DNA of 8,029 nt from Xanthobacteraceae bacterium (GCA_030043175.1 JASHYD010000393.1:1-8029); one strand, 5' to 3'. Numbered from the stretch's first letter, positions 1 to 7,773 are shown. Made by a program: numbers and translations. Notes: a model not told the origin generated them from the letters alone.

Positions 1-223
1 CATTTGAGATGTAGCGATGAGCCGGGTCCTGACCGATCGGCTTTGGCGAGCCCGGAACCGGGAGGAGCGCTCCGATGCCGATGCCGACCCAGGCCGTCTG
101 GGCGGTGGGGGAGAAAACGGGCGGAGCGCTTGCCGCCAGTGCCTGTTGTACTACTGCCATCCCAGCGAAGCTTACCGACAGCCCCAGCGAGAGCACCTGC
201 CGCTTCCCGTAAGATTTGCCCAT
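1..223 (-). CDS. Secreted hypothetical protein, N-terminal part only (runs off left edge)
   Basis: Only the first 74 codons are in the window, and the frame stays open to base 1. The protein starts MGKSYGKRQVLSLGLSVSFA and then has an AxA-type end near residues 30-32 (QALAAS). This is a typical Sec signal peptide: basic n-region, hydrophobic core and signal peptidase I site. The mature part begins APPVFSPTAQTAWVGIGIGA and continues with a QDPAHRY segment. The start is well fixed by AGGAGG placed 5 nt before the ATG. The gene lies on the same strand as the transporter operon but about 400 nt downstream of it, so it probably has its own promoter. The TAWVGIG...QDPAHxY pattern resembles, from memory, a family of secreted hypothetical proteins common in soil proteobacteria. 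No function can be assigned. That it is a real gene is fairly certain; its identity is not. Confidence 0.75.
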   Translation of the reverse strand, partial: MGKSYGKRQVLSLGLSVSFAGMAVVQQALAASAPPVFSPTAQTAWVGIGIGALLPVPGSPKPIGQDPAHRYISN

Positions 224-228
224 CGTTT

Positions 229-234
229 CCTCCT
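229..234 (-). promoter_or_regulatory. Strong Shine-Dalgarno (AGGAGG) for the left-edge gene
   Basis: Read on the minus strand, AGGAGG sits 5 nt before the ATG at 223. It is the best ribosome binding site in the window. It supports the choice of this start for an ORF that is otherwise cut by the window edge. Confidence 0.7.
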
Positions 235-357
235 CGACCCGCCATAATTCGCTTCACTGGCCCACCCGCCGGCACGGCAGATCGCGATGCACTTTGCAAG
301 CTCCGGCAAGATCGCTGGAATTGCCGTGCCACCCGATACGCCGATCATGTTCGATGA

Positions 358-366
358 TGTATAACA
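358..366 (-). promoter_or_regulatory. Possible extended -10 promoter element (TGTTATACA)
   Basis: On the minus strand TGTTATACA has the TGn extension followed by TATACA, a fair match to the housekeeping -10 hexamer. It lies about 135 nt before the start of the left-edge gene, which needs a promoter of its own. No good -35 hexamer is found 16-18 nt upstream, so the call rests on the extended -10 alone and may be chance. Confidence 0.2.
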
Positions 367-622
367 TGCGTCGCCGTTGTGGTCTCGATTCAGTCTTGGC
401 CGTGAGGATTCTCGGGTCACACCACCAGGCGCCTGTAGAGCCCGCGGCACATTCTCCCGTACCCTCATCGCTTTTCCTTCTCTGAGCGGCTTTCGGACGC
501 CGCCCCGGTATTCATGGCATGGCTTGGATGGAGCCGTCATCTGAAACCTATTGCACAGCCAGACATACTCGGGCGAACTACTTCGGATCTTAGTTCTTGC
601 ACGCAGGCCCATCACTTACCAA

Positions 623-1597
623 TCACCCACGCAGGTGACAGGCAACCCAATGCGTGGTGCCGCTCCGCTTGAGGGGCGGCGATTCTAGTGCGCAGAGCGG
701 AAGCTGGCGGATTGGACACCTGGTGTGGAATTGACACCCGGACGGCGGCCGGATCGGGCTCGGCACATCACCCTGCAGTACGGTGCGTCGGCGTTTGAAC
801 CCTGGGTCCGGGATCGGCACCGCAGACATCAGCGCCTCCGTATATGGATGCAGCGGCGTGGTGTAAAGGTCGCGCGCACCGGCGATCTCGACGATCTTAC
901 CGAGATACATCACTGCCACACGGTCGCTTATGTGCTGGACGACCGAGAGGTCATGACCAATGAAGACGTAGGTCAAGCCGTATTTCTGTTGCAGGTCCTC
1001 AAGCAGATTGATGACTTGCGCCTGGATAGAAACATCTAGCGCGGATACCGGCTCATCGCAGACGATCAGCTGCGGCGACACCGCAAGCGCGCGCGCGATC
1101 CCGATCCTCTGACGTTGGCCGCCAGAGAACTCATGTGGATAGCGCCGCATGTGATCGGCGTGCAGACCGACCGTTTCGAGCAGCTCGACGATCCGGTCCT
1201 CGTACTCTCGTCGGTTCTTCGTCAGACCGTGAATGATCAGGGCCTCGCCGATGATGACACCGACCCTCATGCGCGGATTGAGCGACGCATAAGGGTCCTG
1301 AAAGATGATCTGCATTTCGCGGCACAGAGCGCGCAGTGCGGACTTATCGAGTGCCGTAACGTTCGTTTCTTTGAACCACACCTCACCGGAAGTCGGTTCG
1401 ATGAGCCGCAAGATGCAGCGTCCCGTCGTCGACTTGCCGCAACCGGATTCTCCCACCAGTCCCAACGTCTCGCCGGCCTCGAGTTCGAAGCTCACGTCAT
1501 TGACCGCGTGCACCCGCTCGACCTCGCGCGAAAGAACGCCGCCTTTAATGACGAAATTCTTCACCAGATTCTTCACGCGCAGCAGCGGTTCGCTCAT
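623..1597 (-). CDS. Peptide/nickel-type ABC transporter ATPase (DppF/OppF type)
   Basis: A 324-aa ATP-binding subunit that powers import by the operon's transporter at the inner face of the cytoplasmic membrane. All nucleotide-binding motifs are present: Walker [10 protein letters not shown] at 49-57, Q-loop glutamine 100, signature SGGQRQ at 158-163, Walker B LIVCDEP at 177-183 with catalytic E182, and switch histidine 215 followed by Asp as usual. The C-terminal oligopeptide/dipeptide domain (about 240-324) has cysteines 288, 294, 302 and 320. These match the Cys cluster known in this family, which in some DppD/OppD proteins binds an iron-sulfur cluster. The open frame extends 56 codons further upstream, but that part overlaps the preceding gene. 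The ATG at 1597 has AAGGAA 3 nt before it and begins the usual [15 protein letters not shown] start. It lies 13 nt after the DppD-type gene and is the last gene of the operon. Substrate not determinable. Confidence 0.95.
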   Translation of the reverse strand: MSEPLLRVKNLVKNFVIKGGVLSREVERVHAVNDVSFELEAGETLGLVGESGCGKSTTGRCILRLIEPTSGEVWFKETNVTALDKSALRALCREMQIIFQDPYASLNPRMRVGVIIGEALIIHGLTKNRREYEDRIVELLETVGLHADHMRRYPHEFSGGQRQRIGIARALAVSPQLIVCDEPVSALDVSIQAQVINLLEDLQQKYGLTYVFIGHDLSVVQHISDRVAVMYLGKIVEIAGARDLYTTPLHPYTEALMSAVPIPDPGFKRRRTVLQGDVPSPIRPPSGCQFHTRCPIRQLPLCALESPPLKRSGTTHWVACHLRG

Positions 1598-1610
1598 CGC
1601 TTCCTTGTTC

Positions 1611-2585
<975 letters not shown>

Positions 2586-2587
2586 GG

Positions 2588-3529
2588 TTACATCACCCTT
2601 CGCGGGTCGAGCGTATCGCGCAATCCGTCGCCGATGAAGTTCATGGTCATCACGCAGAGAAAGATCGCCGCCCCAGGAAACAGTGCCCAGTGTGGCGCGA
2701 TGTCGAGGTAGTCCTTGGCGTCGTAAAGCAGGCGTCCCCAGGTGGGGATGTCGGGTGGGAACCCTAGTCCGAGGAAGGATAACGTCGATTCGCCGATGAT
2801 CGCGGCGGCGACTTCGATCGTGGCGGCAACGATAACGGGACCGAGCGCATTGGGCAGGATGTGACGCACGACCTGGCGCGTCGTCGAGGCGCCGAGAGCG
2901 CGTGCCGCCTCGACGAATTCCTTCTCGCGCAGCGAGAAAAACTGCGCACGCACCAGCCGCGCGACCGGCATCCAGCGAAAACCACCGATGACCGCGACGA
3001 TGAGGATGTACACGCCTGCCTCCGGCCCTGCCAACGACCTCAGGGAATCGCGGAACAAATAGATGACGAGCAGTAGCAGCGGCAGTTGCGGCAGCGACAG
3101 GAACAGATCGGTCAGCCACATCAGCGCTGCGTCGCCGCTGCCGCGCGAGATGCCGGCCAGCGCGCCGATGATCGTGCCGACAATAACAGCCACCAGCATC
3201 GCGGCGAGACCCACCGCGAGCGATATGCGCCCACCATAAAGCAGGCGGGCTAACAGATCCTGGCCGAGGTCATCGGTGCCGAGCGGATGTTGCCATGACG
3301 GGCCTGCAAGGCGTGCACTGAAATCGATGTCGTTGATCGGCACTTTCCACCACACCGGACCAAGCACGACCGTCAGGACGATCAACATGAAGATCCCCGT
3401 GCTCATCACTGCCAGACGATGACGGCGAAAACGTCGCCAGAATTCAAGGCGCAGCGTTCGGCGCTTGCGCGCGGCCACAAAGCGTTCCGCCACGTTAACG
3501 GTAGGCAATGCGTGGGTCGAGCCAGCCAT
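2588..3529 (-). CDS. Peptide/nickel-type ABC transporter permease (DppC/OppC type)
   Basis: A 313-aa inner-membrane permease, one half of the transport pore. After a basic cytoplasmic N-terminus (WRRFRRHRLA, 31-40) there are about six hydrophobic segments near 41-60, 103-128, 135-160, 172-195, 228-256 and 281-300. The DppC hallmark HPLGTDDLGQDLLARLLYGG is at 81-100. The EAA loop that docks on the ATPases is at about 205-227 (FVEAARALGAS...LPN). The protein ends in DGLRDTLDPRRVM, as is usual. The chosen ATG at 3529 makes the gene overlap the preceding permease by 35 nt, and its Shine-Dalgarno is weak. A GTG at 3493, just after the upstream stop, is an alternative that would drop 12 residues. 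Length and content are normal for the family. Confidence 0.94.
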   Translation of the reverse strand: MAGSTHALPTVNVAERFVAARKRRTLRLEFWRRFRRHRLAVMSTGIFMLIVLTVVLGPVWWKVPINDIDFSARLAGPSWQHPLGTDDLGQDLLARLLYGGRISLAVGLAAMLVAVIVGTIIGALAGISRGSGDAALMWLTDLFLSLPQLPLLLLVIYLFRDSLRSLAGPEAGVYILIVAVIGGFRWMPVARLVRAQFFSLREKEFVEAARALGASTTRQVVRHILPNALGPVIVAATIEVAAAIIGESTLSFLGLGFPPDIPTWGRLLYDAKDYLDIAPHWALFPGAAIFLCVMTMNFIGDGLRDTLDPRRVM

Positions 3530-4466
3530 AGATGAGGTCCGCCAGCAGATTGAACAGGATCACCAGACAGGCGAAGACGAATGTCACCGCCATGATGGTC
3601 GGCGTGTCATTGGCAAGGATCGAACTGATGAGCAGCGATCCGATTCCGGGGATGCGAAAGATCTGCTCGGTGACGATGGCGCCGCCGAACACTGCCGGCA
3701 TCTGCAGGGCAACAAGCGTGACGACGGGAATCATCGCGTTGCGCGCGATGTGTCTCACGATCACGTCACGCTCGGCCAACCCCTTGGCACGGGCGGTGGT
3801 GACATAGTCCAGTCGGATCACATCGAGCACGGCAGAGCGCACATAGCGTGTCCATGAGGCTCCTTGAAACAGCCCGAGGACTGTCACCGGCATCGCCGCC
3901 TGCCGGATGTGCTCCCAGTACCACTGCCAGCCCGTGGCGCTGATGTCCGTCCGATATACGAATGGCAACCAATCGAGGTAGATGCTGAATGTCAGGATGA
4001 ACAGGAGGCCCGTGAAGAAGGTCGGCAAGGAGAAGCCAACGAGCGCGAAGGTGCTGGCGACCTGATCGAAGAGCGAATAGGGTCGAACCGCCGCATAGAT
4101 GCCTATCGGCAGCGCGATCAGCAGCGCCAGCACCTGCGACGAACCGATCACGAAAAGTGTGGTCGGCAGGCGTTGCAGGATAAGGATGTCAACATCGACG
4201 CGGCTCACGAACGAGAAACCCCAATCGCCGTGCAGCATCGCGATGAACCAGCGGAAGTAACGGATGGCGATCGGATCATCCAGCCCGAACTTAACGCGCA
4301 AAGCGGCACGCACGGCCGCTGGAACGTTGGGATTGGTGGCGATCTCCCCGAACGGATCGCCGGGCGCCAATGCCAGCACCGTGAACAACACGACGCTGAT
4401 ACCGATCAAGCTCGGGATCGCGATCAGAAAGCGCCTGACAAGATATCGACCCACGCGCTTAGCCAT
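3495..4466 (-). CDS. Peptide/nickel-type ABC transporter permease (DppB/OppB type)
   Basis: A 323-aa inner-membrane permease, partner of the DppC-type subunit. It has the standard N-terminal helix (YLVRRFLIAIPSLIGISVVL from residue 8) followed by LAPGDP at 33-38, where DppB proteins place their first periplasmic turn. A large periplasmic region follows, with KFGLDDP at 59-65 and HGDWGFS at 79-85. Further membrane segments lie near 100-125, 136-163, 190-205, 245-265 and 290-315. The EAA loop is at about 221-246 (YVTTARAKGLAERD...RNAMIP). The C-terminus GWLDPRIAYR is typical. The ATG at 4466 lies 15 nt after the binding-protein stop, with GCGGGA directly before it, so its ribosome binding site is poor and translational coupling is plausible. 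Confidence 0.95.
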   Translation of the reverse strand: MAKRVGRYLVRRFLIAIPSLIGISVVLFTVLALAPGDPFGEIATNPNVPAAVRAALRVKFGLDDPIAIRYFRWFIAMLHGDWGFSFVSRVDVDILILQRLPTTLFVIGSSQVLALLIALPIGIYAAVRPYSLFDQVASTFALVGFSLPTFFTGLLFILTFSIYLDWLPFVYRTDISATGWQWYWEHIRQAAMPVTVLGLFQGASWTRYVRSAVLDVIRLDYVTTARAKGLAERDVIVRHIARNAMIPVVTLVALQMPAVFGGAIVTEQIFRIPGIGSLLISSILANDTPTIMAVTFVFACLVILFNLLADLIYGWLDPRIAYR

Positions 4467-4481
4467 TCCCGCACGCTGCAG

Positions 4482-6272
4482 TCAGGCGCCCCGGTACCAC
4501 TCCCTCAGATTCCAAAGGTCGTTATCCCAGCCGGATCCTGGCGCGTGCAGCTGATTGGACACGGCCTCGACCTTTGGCCGATTGACGATCGGGATCACCG
4601 CCTGATCGTTGCACACCAGCTCGTTCATGCGGATGAACAGGGCCGCGCGTTTCACCGGGTCCAGCTCGCTCTCGGCGGCGCGATAGGCCTTGTCGTATTC
4701 CTCGTTCTGCCAGCGCGTGATGTTGCGGCCCTGCCACTTGTTCTGCCTGGATGCGATTTCCCAGGAGACGAACTGGTTCATGAACACAGCGGGGTCCGGT
4801 TCCGTCATCGTTATTTGGTACATCTGCAAGTCGCAGTAGAACTTGGTGAAGGTGTCGGGATTGGCGACATCGGAAGAGAAATACACCGACGCGGTCACGG
4901 ATTTGAGTTCCACCTCGATGCCGGCCCTTTGGCAGGCTTGTTTGACGACCGCCTGAGTTTTCTGGCGCGGCGCGTTGATCGAGGTCTGATACACGAGGCT
5001 CAGTTTCTTGCCGTTCTTCGCCCGAATGCCGTCAGGCCCACGCTTCCACCCACCCGCCTCCAGCAGCTGTGCGGCCTTCTCGATATTGAATTCCCACTTC
5101 GTGTTCTTCGAGCGATATCGCTCGGGATTGTTAAGAACATTGCCGGTTACAATGCCGGCTCGCCCATAAATGTGCTCCTGTATCGATGCGCGATCGACCA
5201 AAAGAGCGAGCGCCTGTCGCACCGCTGGGTCGGACAGGAGCGGATGCTTGGTCTTCGCACTCGAGCGCTCGCCATCGACCTCGGTCCAAGGATTGGTGCT
5301 GTTGAGCTGGATGTACTCGACGCCGCCGCCCTGATCGATCTCGACGCGACCTCTACCGGCCTTCTCAAGTCGCTGCAGGATCTCGTCCTCGACCTGGGTA
5401 TTCCACGCATAGTCATACTCGCCCGTCTGCAGCACGGCACGCGCGGCCGACACGGCGTCGCCCCCGCCCTTCATCTCGATCGTATCGAAGTAAGGCCGGT
5501 TTAGCACGTGGTAGTCGCGATTGAGCTCTCCCGTGACCAGGTCGCCCGGGTTGAAGGAGACGAACCGATATGGTCCGGTTCCGACCGGCTTGAGGTTTGC
5601 CGGCGCGTCGCGCGATTTGTCGCCTTTAAAGGGCTCGAACAGATGCTTGGGGATGATCATGCCGCGGGTGCCGACGAAGGCGTCGGCCCAGAACGGTGTC
5701 GGCTTCGCAAACAGAACGCGCACCATCAAGGGATCGACCTTCTCGACCTTCACATCTTTGTAGCTGCCGATGGTCACGGTGGCGGTTGCCGGGTCGGCGG
5801 CGTATTCCCAAGTGAAAACCAAGTCATCCGCAGTGAAGGGCTGCCCATCATGCCAGCGAACGTCCGCCTTGAGCTTCCAGGTCACCGACATGCCGTCCCC
5901 GGCAAGCCCTCCGTTCTCACGGTCCGGAATCTCGGCCGCCAACATCGGCACCAGGTTTCCATCGGCGTCCCAGCCGGCCAGCGGCTCATAGAAGATGCGC
6001 GAGGCTTCCTGGTCCTTTGTGCCGATGGCAAAGTGCGGATTGAGCAGAGTTGGTGCTTGCCACCACAGGAGCTTGAGGGCGCCCCCGCCACCGCGCTTGG
6101 TTGGCTTGTAGTCGAACTTCGTTTGCGCCGCCGCTACGCCGACATACGCCAACATCTGGCTCGCGAGCGGGGCAGTCAGCCCCAGCTCGACCATTTTTCC
6201 CACGAAAACGCGCCGGGACATTCTTCCAGCCTTGACCAGCGTGATGAGGCCCCGCAAATGCCGTTCATCCAT
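4482..6272 (-). CDS. ABC transporter solute-binding protein, SBP_bac_5 family, Tat-type leader
   Basis: A 596-aa periplasmic binding protein of the peptide/nickel class (family 5 extracellular solute-binding protein). It would capture the solute and hand it to the membrane pore. Family features are an early NPHFAIGTKDQEASRIFYEP region (78-97), WHDGQPFTADDLVFTW (140-155), and the core GTGPYRFVSFNPGDLV (231-246). The leader is unusual: about 17 residues (MDERHLRGLITLVKAGR) precede SRRVFVGK at 19-26. This is a twin-arginine (R20, R21) motif, followed by a weakly hydrophobic stretch and AAAQ near 47-50. Export by the Tat pathway after folding is likely. The ATG at 6272 is preceded by GGGAG with a 10-nt gap. 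A longer reading frame upstream adds 41 residues with no leader-like character. It is the first gene of the operon. The ligand is not determinable; the class includes binders of peptides, nickel, opines and sugars. Confidence 0.94.
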   Translation of the reverse strand: MDERHLRGLITLVKAGRMSRRVFVGKMVELGLTAPLASQMLAYVGVAAAQTKFDYKPTKRGGGGALKLLWWQAPTLLNPHFAIGTKDQEASRIFYEPLAGWDADGNLVPMLAAEIPDRENGGLAGDGMSVTWKLKADVRWHDGQPFTADDLVFTWEYAADPATATVTIGSYKDVKVEKVDPLMVRVLFAKPTPFWADAFVGTRGMIIPKHLFEPFKGDKSRDAPANLKPVGTGPYRFVSFNPGDLVTGELNRDYHVLNRPYFDTIEMKGGGDAVSAARAVLQTGEYDYAWNTQVEDEILQRLEKAGRGRVEIDQGGGVEYIQLNSTNPWTEVDGERSSAKTKHPLLSDPAVRQALALLVDRASIQEHIYGRAGIVTGNVLNNPERYRSKNTKWEFNIEKAAQLLEAGGWKRGPDGIRAKNGKKLSLVYQTSINAPRQKTQAVVKQACQRAGIEVELKSVTASVYFSSDVANPDTFTKFYCDLQMYQITMTEPDPAVFMNQFVSWEIASRQNKWQGRNITRWQNEEYDKAYRAAESELDPVKRAALFIRMNELVCNDQAVIPIVNRPKVEAVSNQLHAPGSGWDNDLWNLREWYRGA

Positions 6273-6467
6273 GGTGGTAGTGCTCCCAGTTGTGCGGTAG
6301 CAGTGGCGCCGTATCCCACCACGCGCCATAAACTTGGATGCTAGCGGAACATAACGGTGAAAACATCGGCTTTTTGCAGGCTCCGCCCGGGGCACAATGG
6401 GCGAGCATGTTCAACCCAGCCGGGAGGTCCGACAGAACCAGCCAAGTTTTGTGCCGACGCTCAACCA

Positions 6468-6493
6468 TCGCCCCTGACAGCAGTCTGGGGCGA
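6468..6493. repeat. Inverted repeat / hairpin with AGCA loop
   Basis: TCGCCCC (6468-6474) pairs perfectly with GGGGCGA (6487-6493). After one T-T mismatch, GAC (6476-6478) pairs with GTC (6483-6485) around an AGCA tetraloop. No T run follows on either strand, so it does not look like an intrinsic terminator. It may be an operator, an RNA structure or chance. Confidence 0.5.
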
Positions 6494-6509
6494 CGGCGTC
6501 GCGCGCGAC
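6490..6509. repeat. Overlapping palindromes (GCGAC-GGC-GTCGC and GTCGCGCGCGAC)
   Basis: GCGAC (6490-6494) and GTCGC (6498-6502) flank GGC. The right arm is also the left half of the perfect 12-bp palindrome GTCGCGCGCGAC (6498-6509). They abut the hairpin at 6468-6493, about 220 bp before the binding-protein start. The sequences are CG-rich, so chance is not excluded. Confidence 0.45.
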
Positions 6510-6711
6510 CCGTCAACGTCATGGCCGACGCAAGAGCCTTAGCCGCATGCCCACAGCCCGGACGACAGCAGCAGACAGACTTACTTGCAGCGTGATCAGA
6601 AGATCGCAGCGCTCGGGTGTCCAATTGCGCGGCCCCATGGAGATGCCAACGGGTCCGCTGCAAGAGACACAGGAGTACATGGAAGCAATCACCTGATCGC
6701 GCCGTCGCGAG

Positions 6712-6730
6712 ATTTCAGTCGATTTGAAAT
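6712..6730. repeat. Inverted repeat ATTTCA-N7-TGAAAT
   Basis: ATTTCA (6712-6717) and TGAAAT (6725-6730) form a perfect 6-bp dyad with a 7-nt spacer. It is AT-rich in a GC-rich surrounding, the form often taken by sites for dimeric helix-turn-helix regulators. No regulator gene is present in the window. Confidence 0.4.
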
Positions 6731-6758
6731 AGCCGCCGATATGCCAAGGGGGCGGCTA
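6730..6758. repeat. Inverted repeat TAGCCGCC-N13-GGCGGCTA
   Basis: TAGCCGCC (6730-6737) and GGCGGCTA (6751-6758) form a perfect 8-bp GC-rich stem around a 13-nt loop. It directly abuts the ATTTCA/TGAAAT dyad. No T tract follows on the plus strand, so a standard terminator is unlikely. A structured RNA element or a protein site is possible. Confidence 0.45.
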
Positions 6759-6922
6759 CCGCGCAACCGGTCAAGCAGCCAAGCCAACAGGGTGAGCAAT
6801 GAGGTTGGTCTCATGATTGTGCGAGTGGCGTACCCTTATTGTCGTCGGGATTGCTTGCCTCGGTGTTGGTTTCTCGCTTGGCCGAGTTACTGCCTCCGCT
6901 TCCCGGCCCCACGATATGTCCT

Positions 6923-6953
6923 TTGACACGGAAACGTACCACACGTGCATATA
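6923..6953 (+). promoter_or_regulatory. Possible promoter for the Rap1a-like gene
   Basis: A perfect TTGACA -35 hexamer (6923-6928) is followed after 19 nt by CATATA (6948-6953), only a partial -10 match with a long spacer. At 17 nt the sequence is TGCATA, which is poorer. It faces the Rap1a-like gene and would give a leader of roughly 100 nt containing the mini-ORF chain. Confidence 0.25.
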
Positions 6954-6963
6954 CCTTGTCGTG

Positions 6964-7059
6964 ATGGAGCTGGCTGTGCTGAGGTGATGAAGACGCTTGC
7001 AGGCAACCAGTCGGAAGTGAATTGATGGCCTGGGGATGGCTCTGATGGGGTTTTCATGA
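6964..7059 (+). other. Chain of four overlapping mini-ORFs leading into the next gene
   Basis: Four tiny frames follow one another: MELAVLR (6964-6987), MKTLAGNQSEVN (6987-7025), MAWGWL (7025-7045) and MGFS (7045-7059). The first three junctions are TGATG, in which stop and next start share one base. The fourth is ATGA, overlapping the ATG of the Rap1a-like gene at 7056. Such junctions are typical of termination-reinitiation coupling. Only the second has a Shine-Dalgarno-like GAGG, and that lies very close to its ATG. They may form a translated leader, or they may be chance from a run of TGATG words. Confidence 0.3.
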
Positions 7060-7424
7060 GGTTGATGCTATTGGGCACGTTGGCAACGCTGGCGATCACA
7101 CCCGCGAATGCAGCTGAGGACGCAGCTAGTGCCGCTTACATGCTGCCACATTGCAAAGCTTCCCTTAATTACCCTCCAGGCACCTTCATCGAAGGTTATT
7201 GCGCCGGGATCGTTGTCGGGATGGTTGCTGTTGCACAACCTCTTTTTGCACCGGGACAATCGCGGGCTGCTGAACGCTGCGTAGACATCCCGGAGAACGT
7301 TACCAACAGGCAGTTGGTAGAGGCGGTGGTCCGCTACATTGAGGCACGGCCACAACGGATGCAGGAGCGATTCAGAGTGCTGGCTGTTCAGGCGTTGTTT
7401 GATACGTGGCCCTGCAAGAATTGA
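7056..7424 (+). CDS. Small secreted protein of the Rap1a/Tai immunity-protein family
   Basis: A 122-aa protein with a Sec signal peptide (MRLMLLGTLATLAITPANAA, cleavage near residue 19 or 20), so it is likely periplasmic. The mature part has cysteines at 33, 49, 75 and 120, enough for two disulfides, in the contexts PHCKAS, GYCAGIVVGM, RCVDIPENV and TWPC. The order CxxG-(helix)-CVDIP-V-xxQL-xxxVxxYI-xxxP-WPC is that of the Rap1a/Tai4 domain. Its studied members protect Serratia and others against type VI secreted amidases. The assignment is from pattern memory. No effector, VgrG or other secretion gene is visible nearby, and lone copies like this may have another role. The start at 7056 has GGGG 6 nt upstream; M4 is an in-frame alternative. 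No intrinsic terminator is seen just downstream. Confidence 0.82.
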   Translation: MRLMLLGTLATLAITPANAAEDAASAAYMLPHCKASLNYPPGTFIEGYCAGIVVGMVAVAQPLFAPGQSRAAERCVDIPENVTNRQLVEAVVRYIEARPQRMQERFRVLAVQALFDTWPCKN

Positions 7425-7747
7425 CGCCGGAGCGACCATGGATCTGCTTGCGCAGGATCAAGATCATTGACGCAATGGAACAAGTGATCGGTCTGAAAAA
7501 GGCGACCCGTCGAGGAGCAGTGCTTTGGCTGTCGTTCTTTTCTTATGTTGACTTCTCTCGATTGGCCACCATCTTTGAATATCCGCTTTTTTTGCAAGCT
7601 GCCAAGCGCTTCTGACGCGTGTTGATCGCGCGGCCGGAATATCGCTGCCTGTCCGGCGAGACGGGTCCGAACTGTCGGAGAGAGGCACGTGAAGTGGTGA
7701 CGTGGGGTAGTGCCCATGGAGCAAGGGGGCAGGTCATCGCGGTCGGA

Positions 7748-7760
7748 TCAGGTGACCTGA
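7748..7760. repeat. Palindrome TCAGGT-G-ACCTGA
   Basis: This is a perfect 6+1+6 dyad. It could be a site for a dimeric regulator, but no gene clearly begins just beside it, so its role is open. Confidence 0.4.
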
Positions 7761-7773
7761 CAACGAAAGAAAC

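Larger units (their letters stand above)
172..468 (-). other. Doubtful 98-aa ORF with a good ribosome binding site
   Basis: Starting at the ATG at 468, the minus strand reads 98 codons to a TGA. A purine-rich GAAGGAAAAGCG stretch just before the ATG could act as a Shine-Dalgarno. The product is arginine- and serine-rich, with no recognisable domain, signal peptide or membrane segment. Its last 52 bases run over the start of the better supported secreted-protein gene in another frame. It may be a short unknown gene, a decayed one, or chance. I do not recognise it. Confidence 0.15.
224..622. other. Intergenic region downstream of the transporter operon
   Basis: About 400 bases separate the last transporter gene from the next gene on the same strand. 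I see no rho-independent terminator, because no GC-rich hairpin is followed by a T tract on the minus strand. CACGCAGG occurs at 600-607 and again at 628-635. The copy at 627-633 pairs with TGCGTGG at 651-657 inside the end of the ATPase gene, giving a 7-bp stem without a T run. A 98-codon ORF with a Shine-Dalgarno-like leader (468 to 172, minus strand) lies here but is weakly supported and overlaps the start of the left-edge gene. Confidence 0.5.
6273..7055. other. Long non-coding divergent intergenic region
   Basis: Nearly 800 bases lie between the transporter operon (reading left) and the Rap1a-like gene (reading right). Frames on both strands are open in places, but their products are low-complexity, rich in Arg, Ser and Cys, and carry no domain or leader, so I call no gene. 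The region should hold the operon's promoter, yet I find no good -35/-10 pair on the minus strand close to 6272. It contains several inverted repeats (6468-6493, 6490-6509, 6712-6730, 6730-6758), a TTGACA hexamer at 6923, and a chain of mini-ORFs from 6964. Confidence 0.6.

Noticed and set aside
2586..3119. Upstream extension of the DppD-type ATPase frame by 178 codons
   Set aside because: The added residues overlap the permease in another frame and are not ATPase-like. The GTG at 2585, just after the permease stop, fits the family length.
3864..5504. 546-codon plus-strand frame opposite the permease and binding-protein genes
   Set aside because: It is antisense to two fully supported genes. 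Its product has no domains and shifting composition, and long open antisense frames are common in GC-rich DNA.
5508..6344. 278-codon plus-strand frame opposite the start of the binding-protein gene
   Set aside because: Antisense shadow of a strongly supported gene, with no domain or leader.
6265..6663. 132-codon minus-strand frame before the binding-protein gene
   Set aside because: Composition is non-biological (Cys, Arg and His runs), with no domain, and it overlaps the binding-protein start.
6585..6926. 113-codon plus-strand frame in the divergent gap
   Set aside because: No ATG-type start with a ribosome site, no domain, and it spans the inverted repeats; judged non-coding.
7587..7593. 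T7 tract as an intrinsic terminator for the Rap1a-like gene
   Set aside because: No GC-rich stem precedes it, and it lies more than 160 bases after the stop codon.
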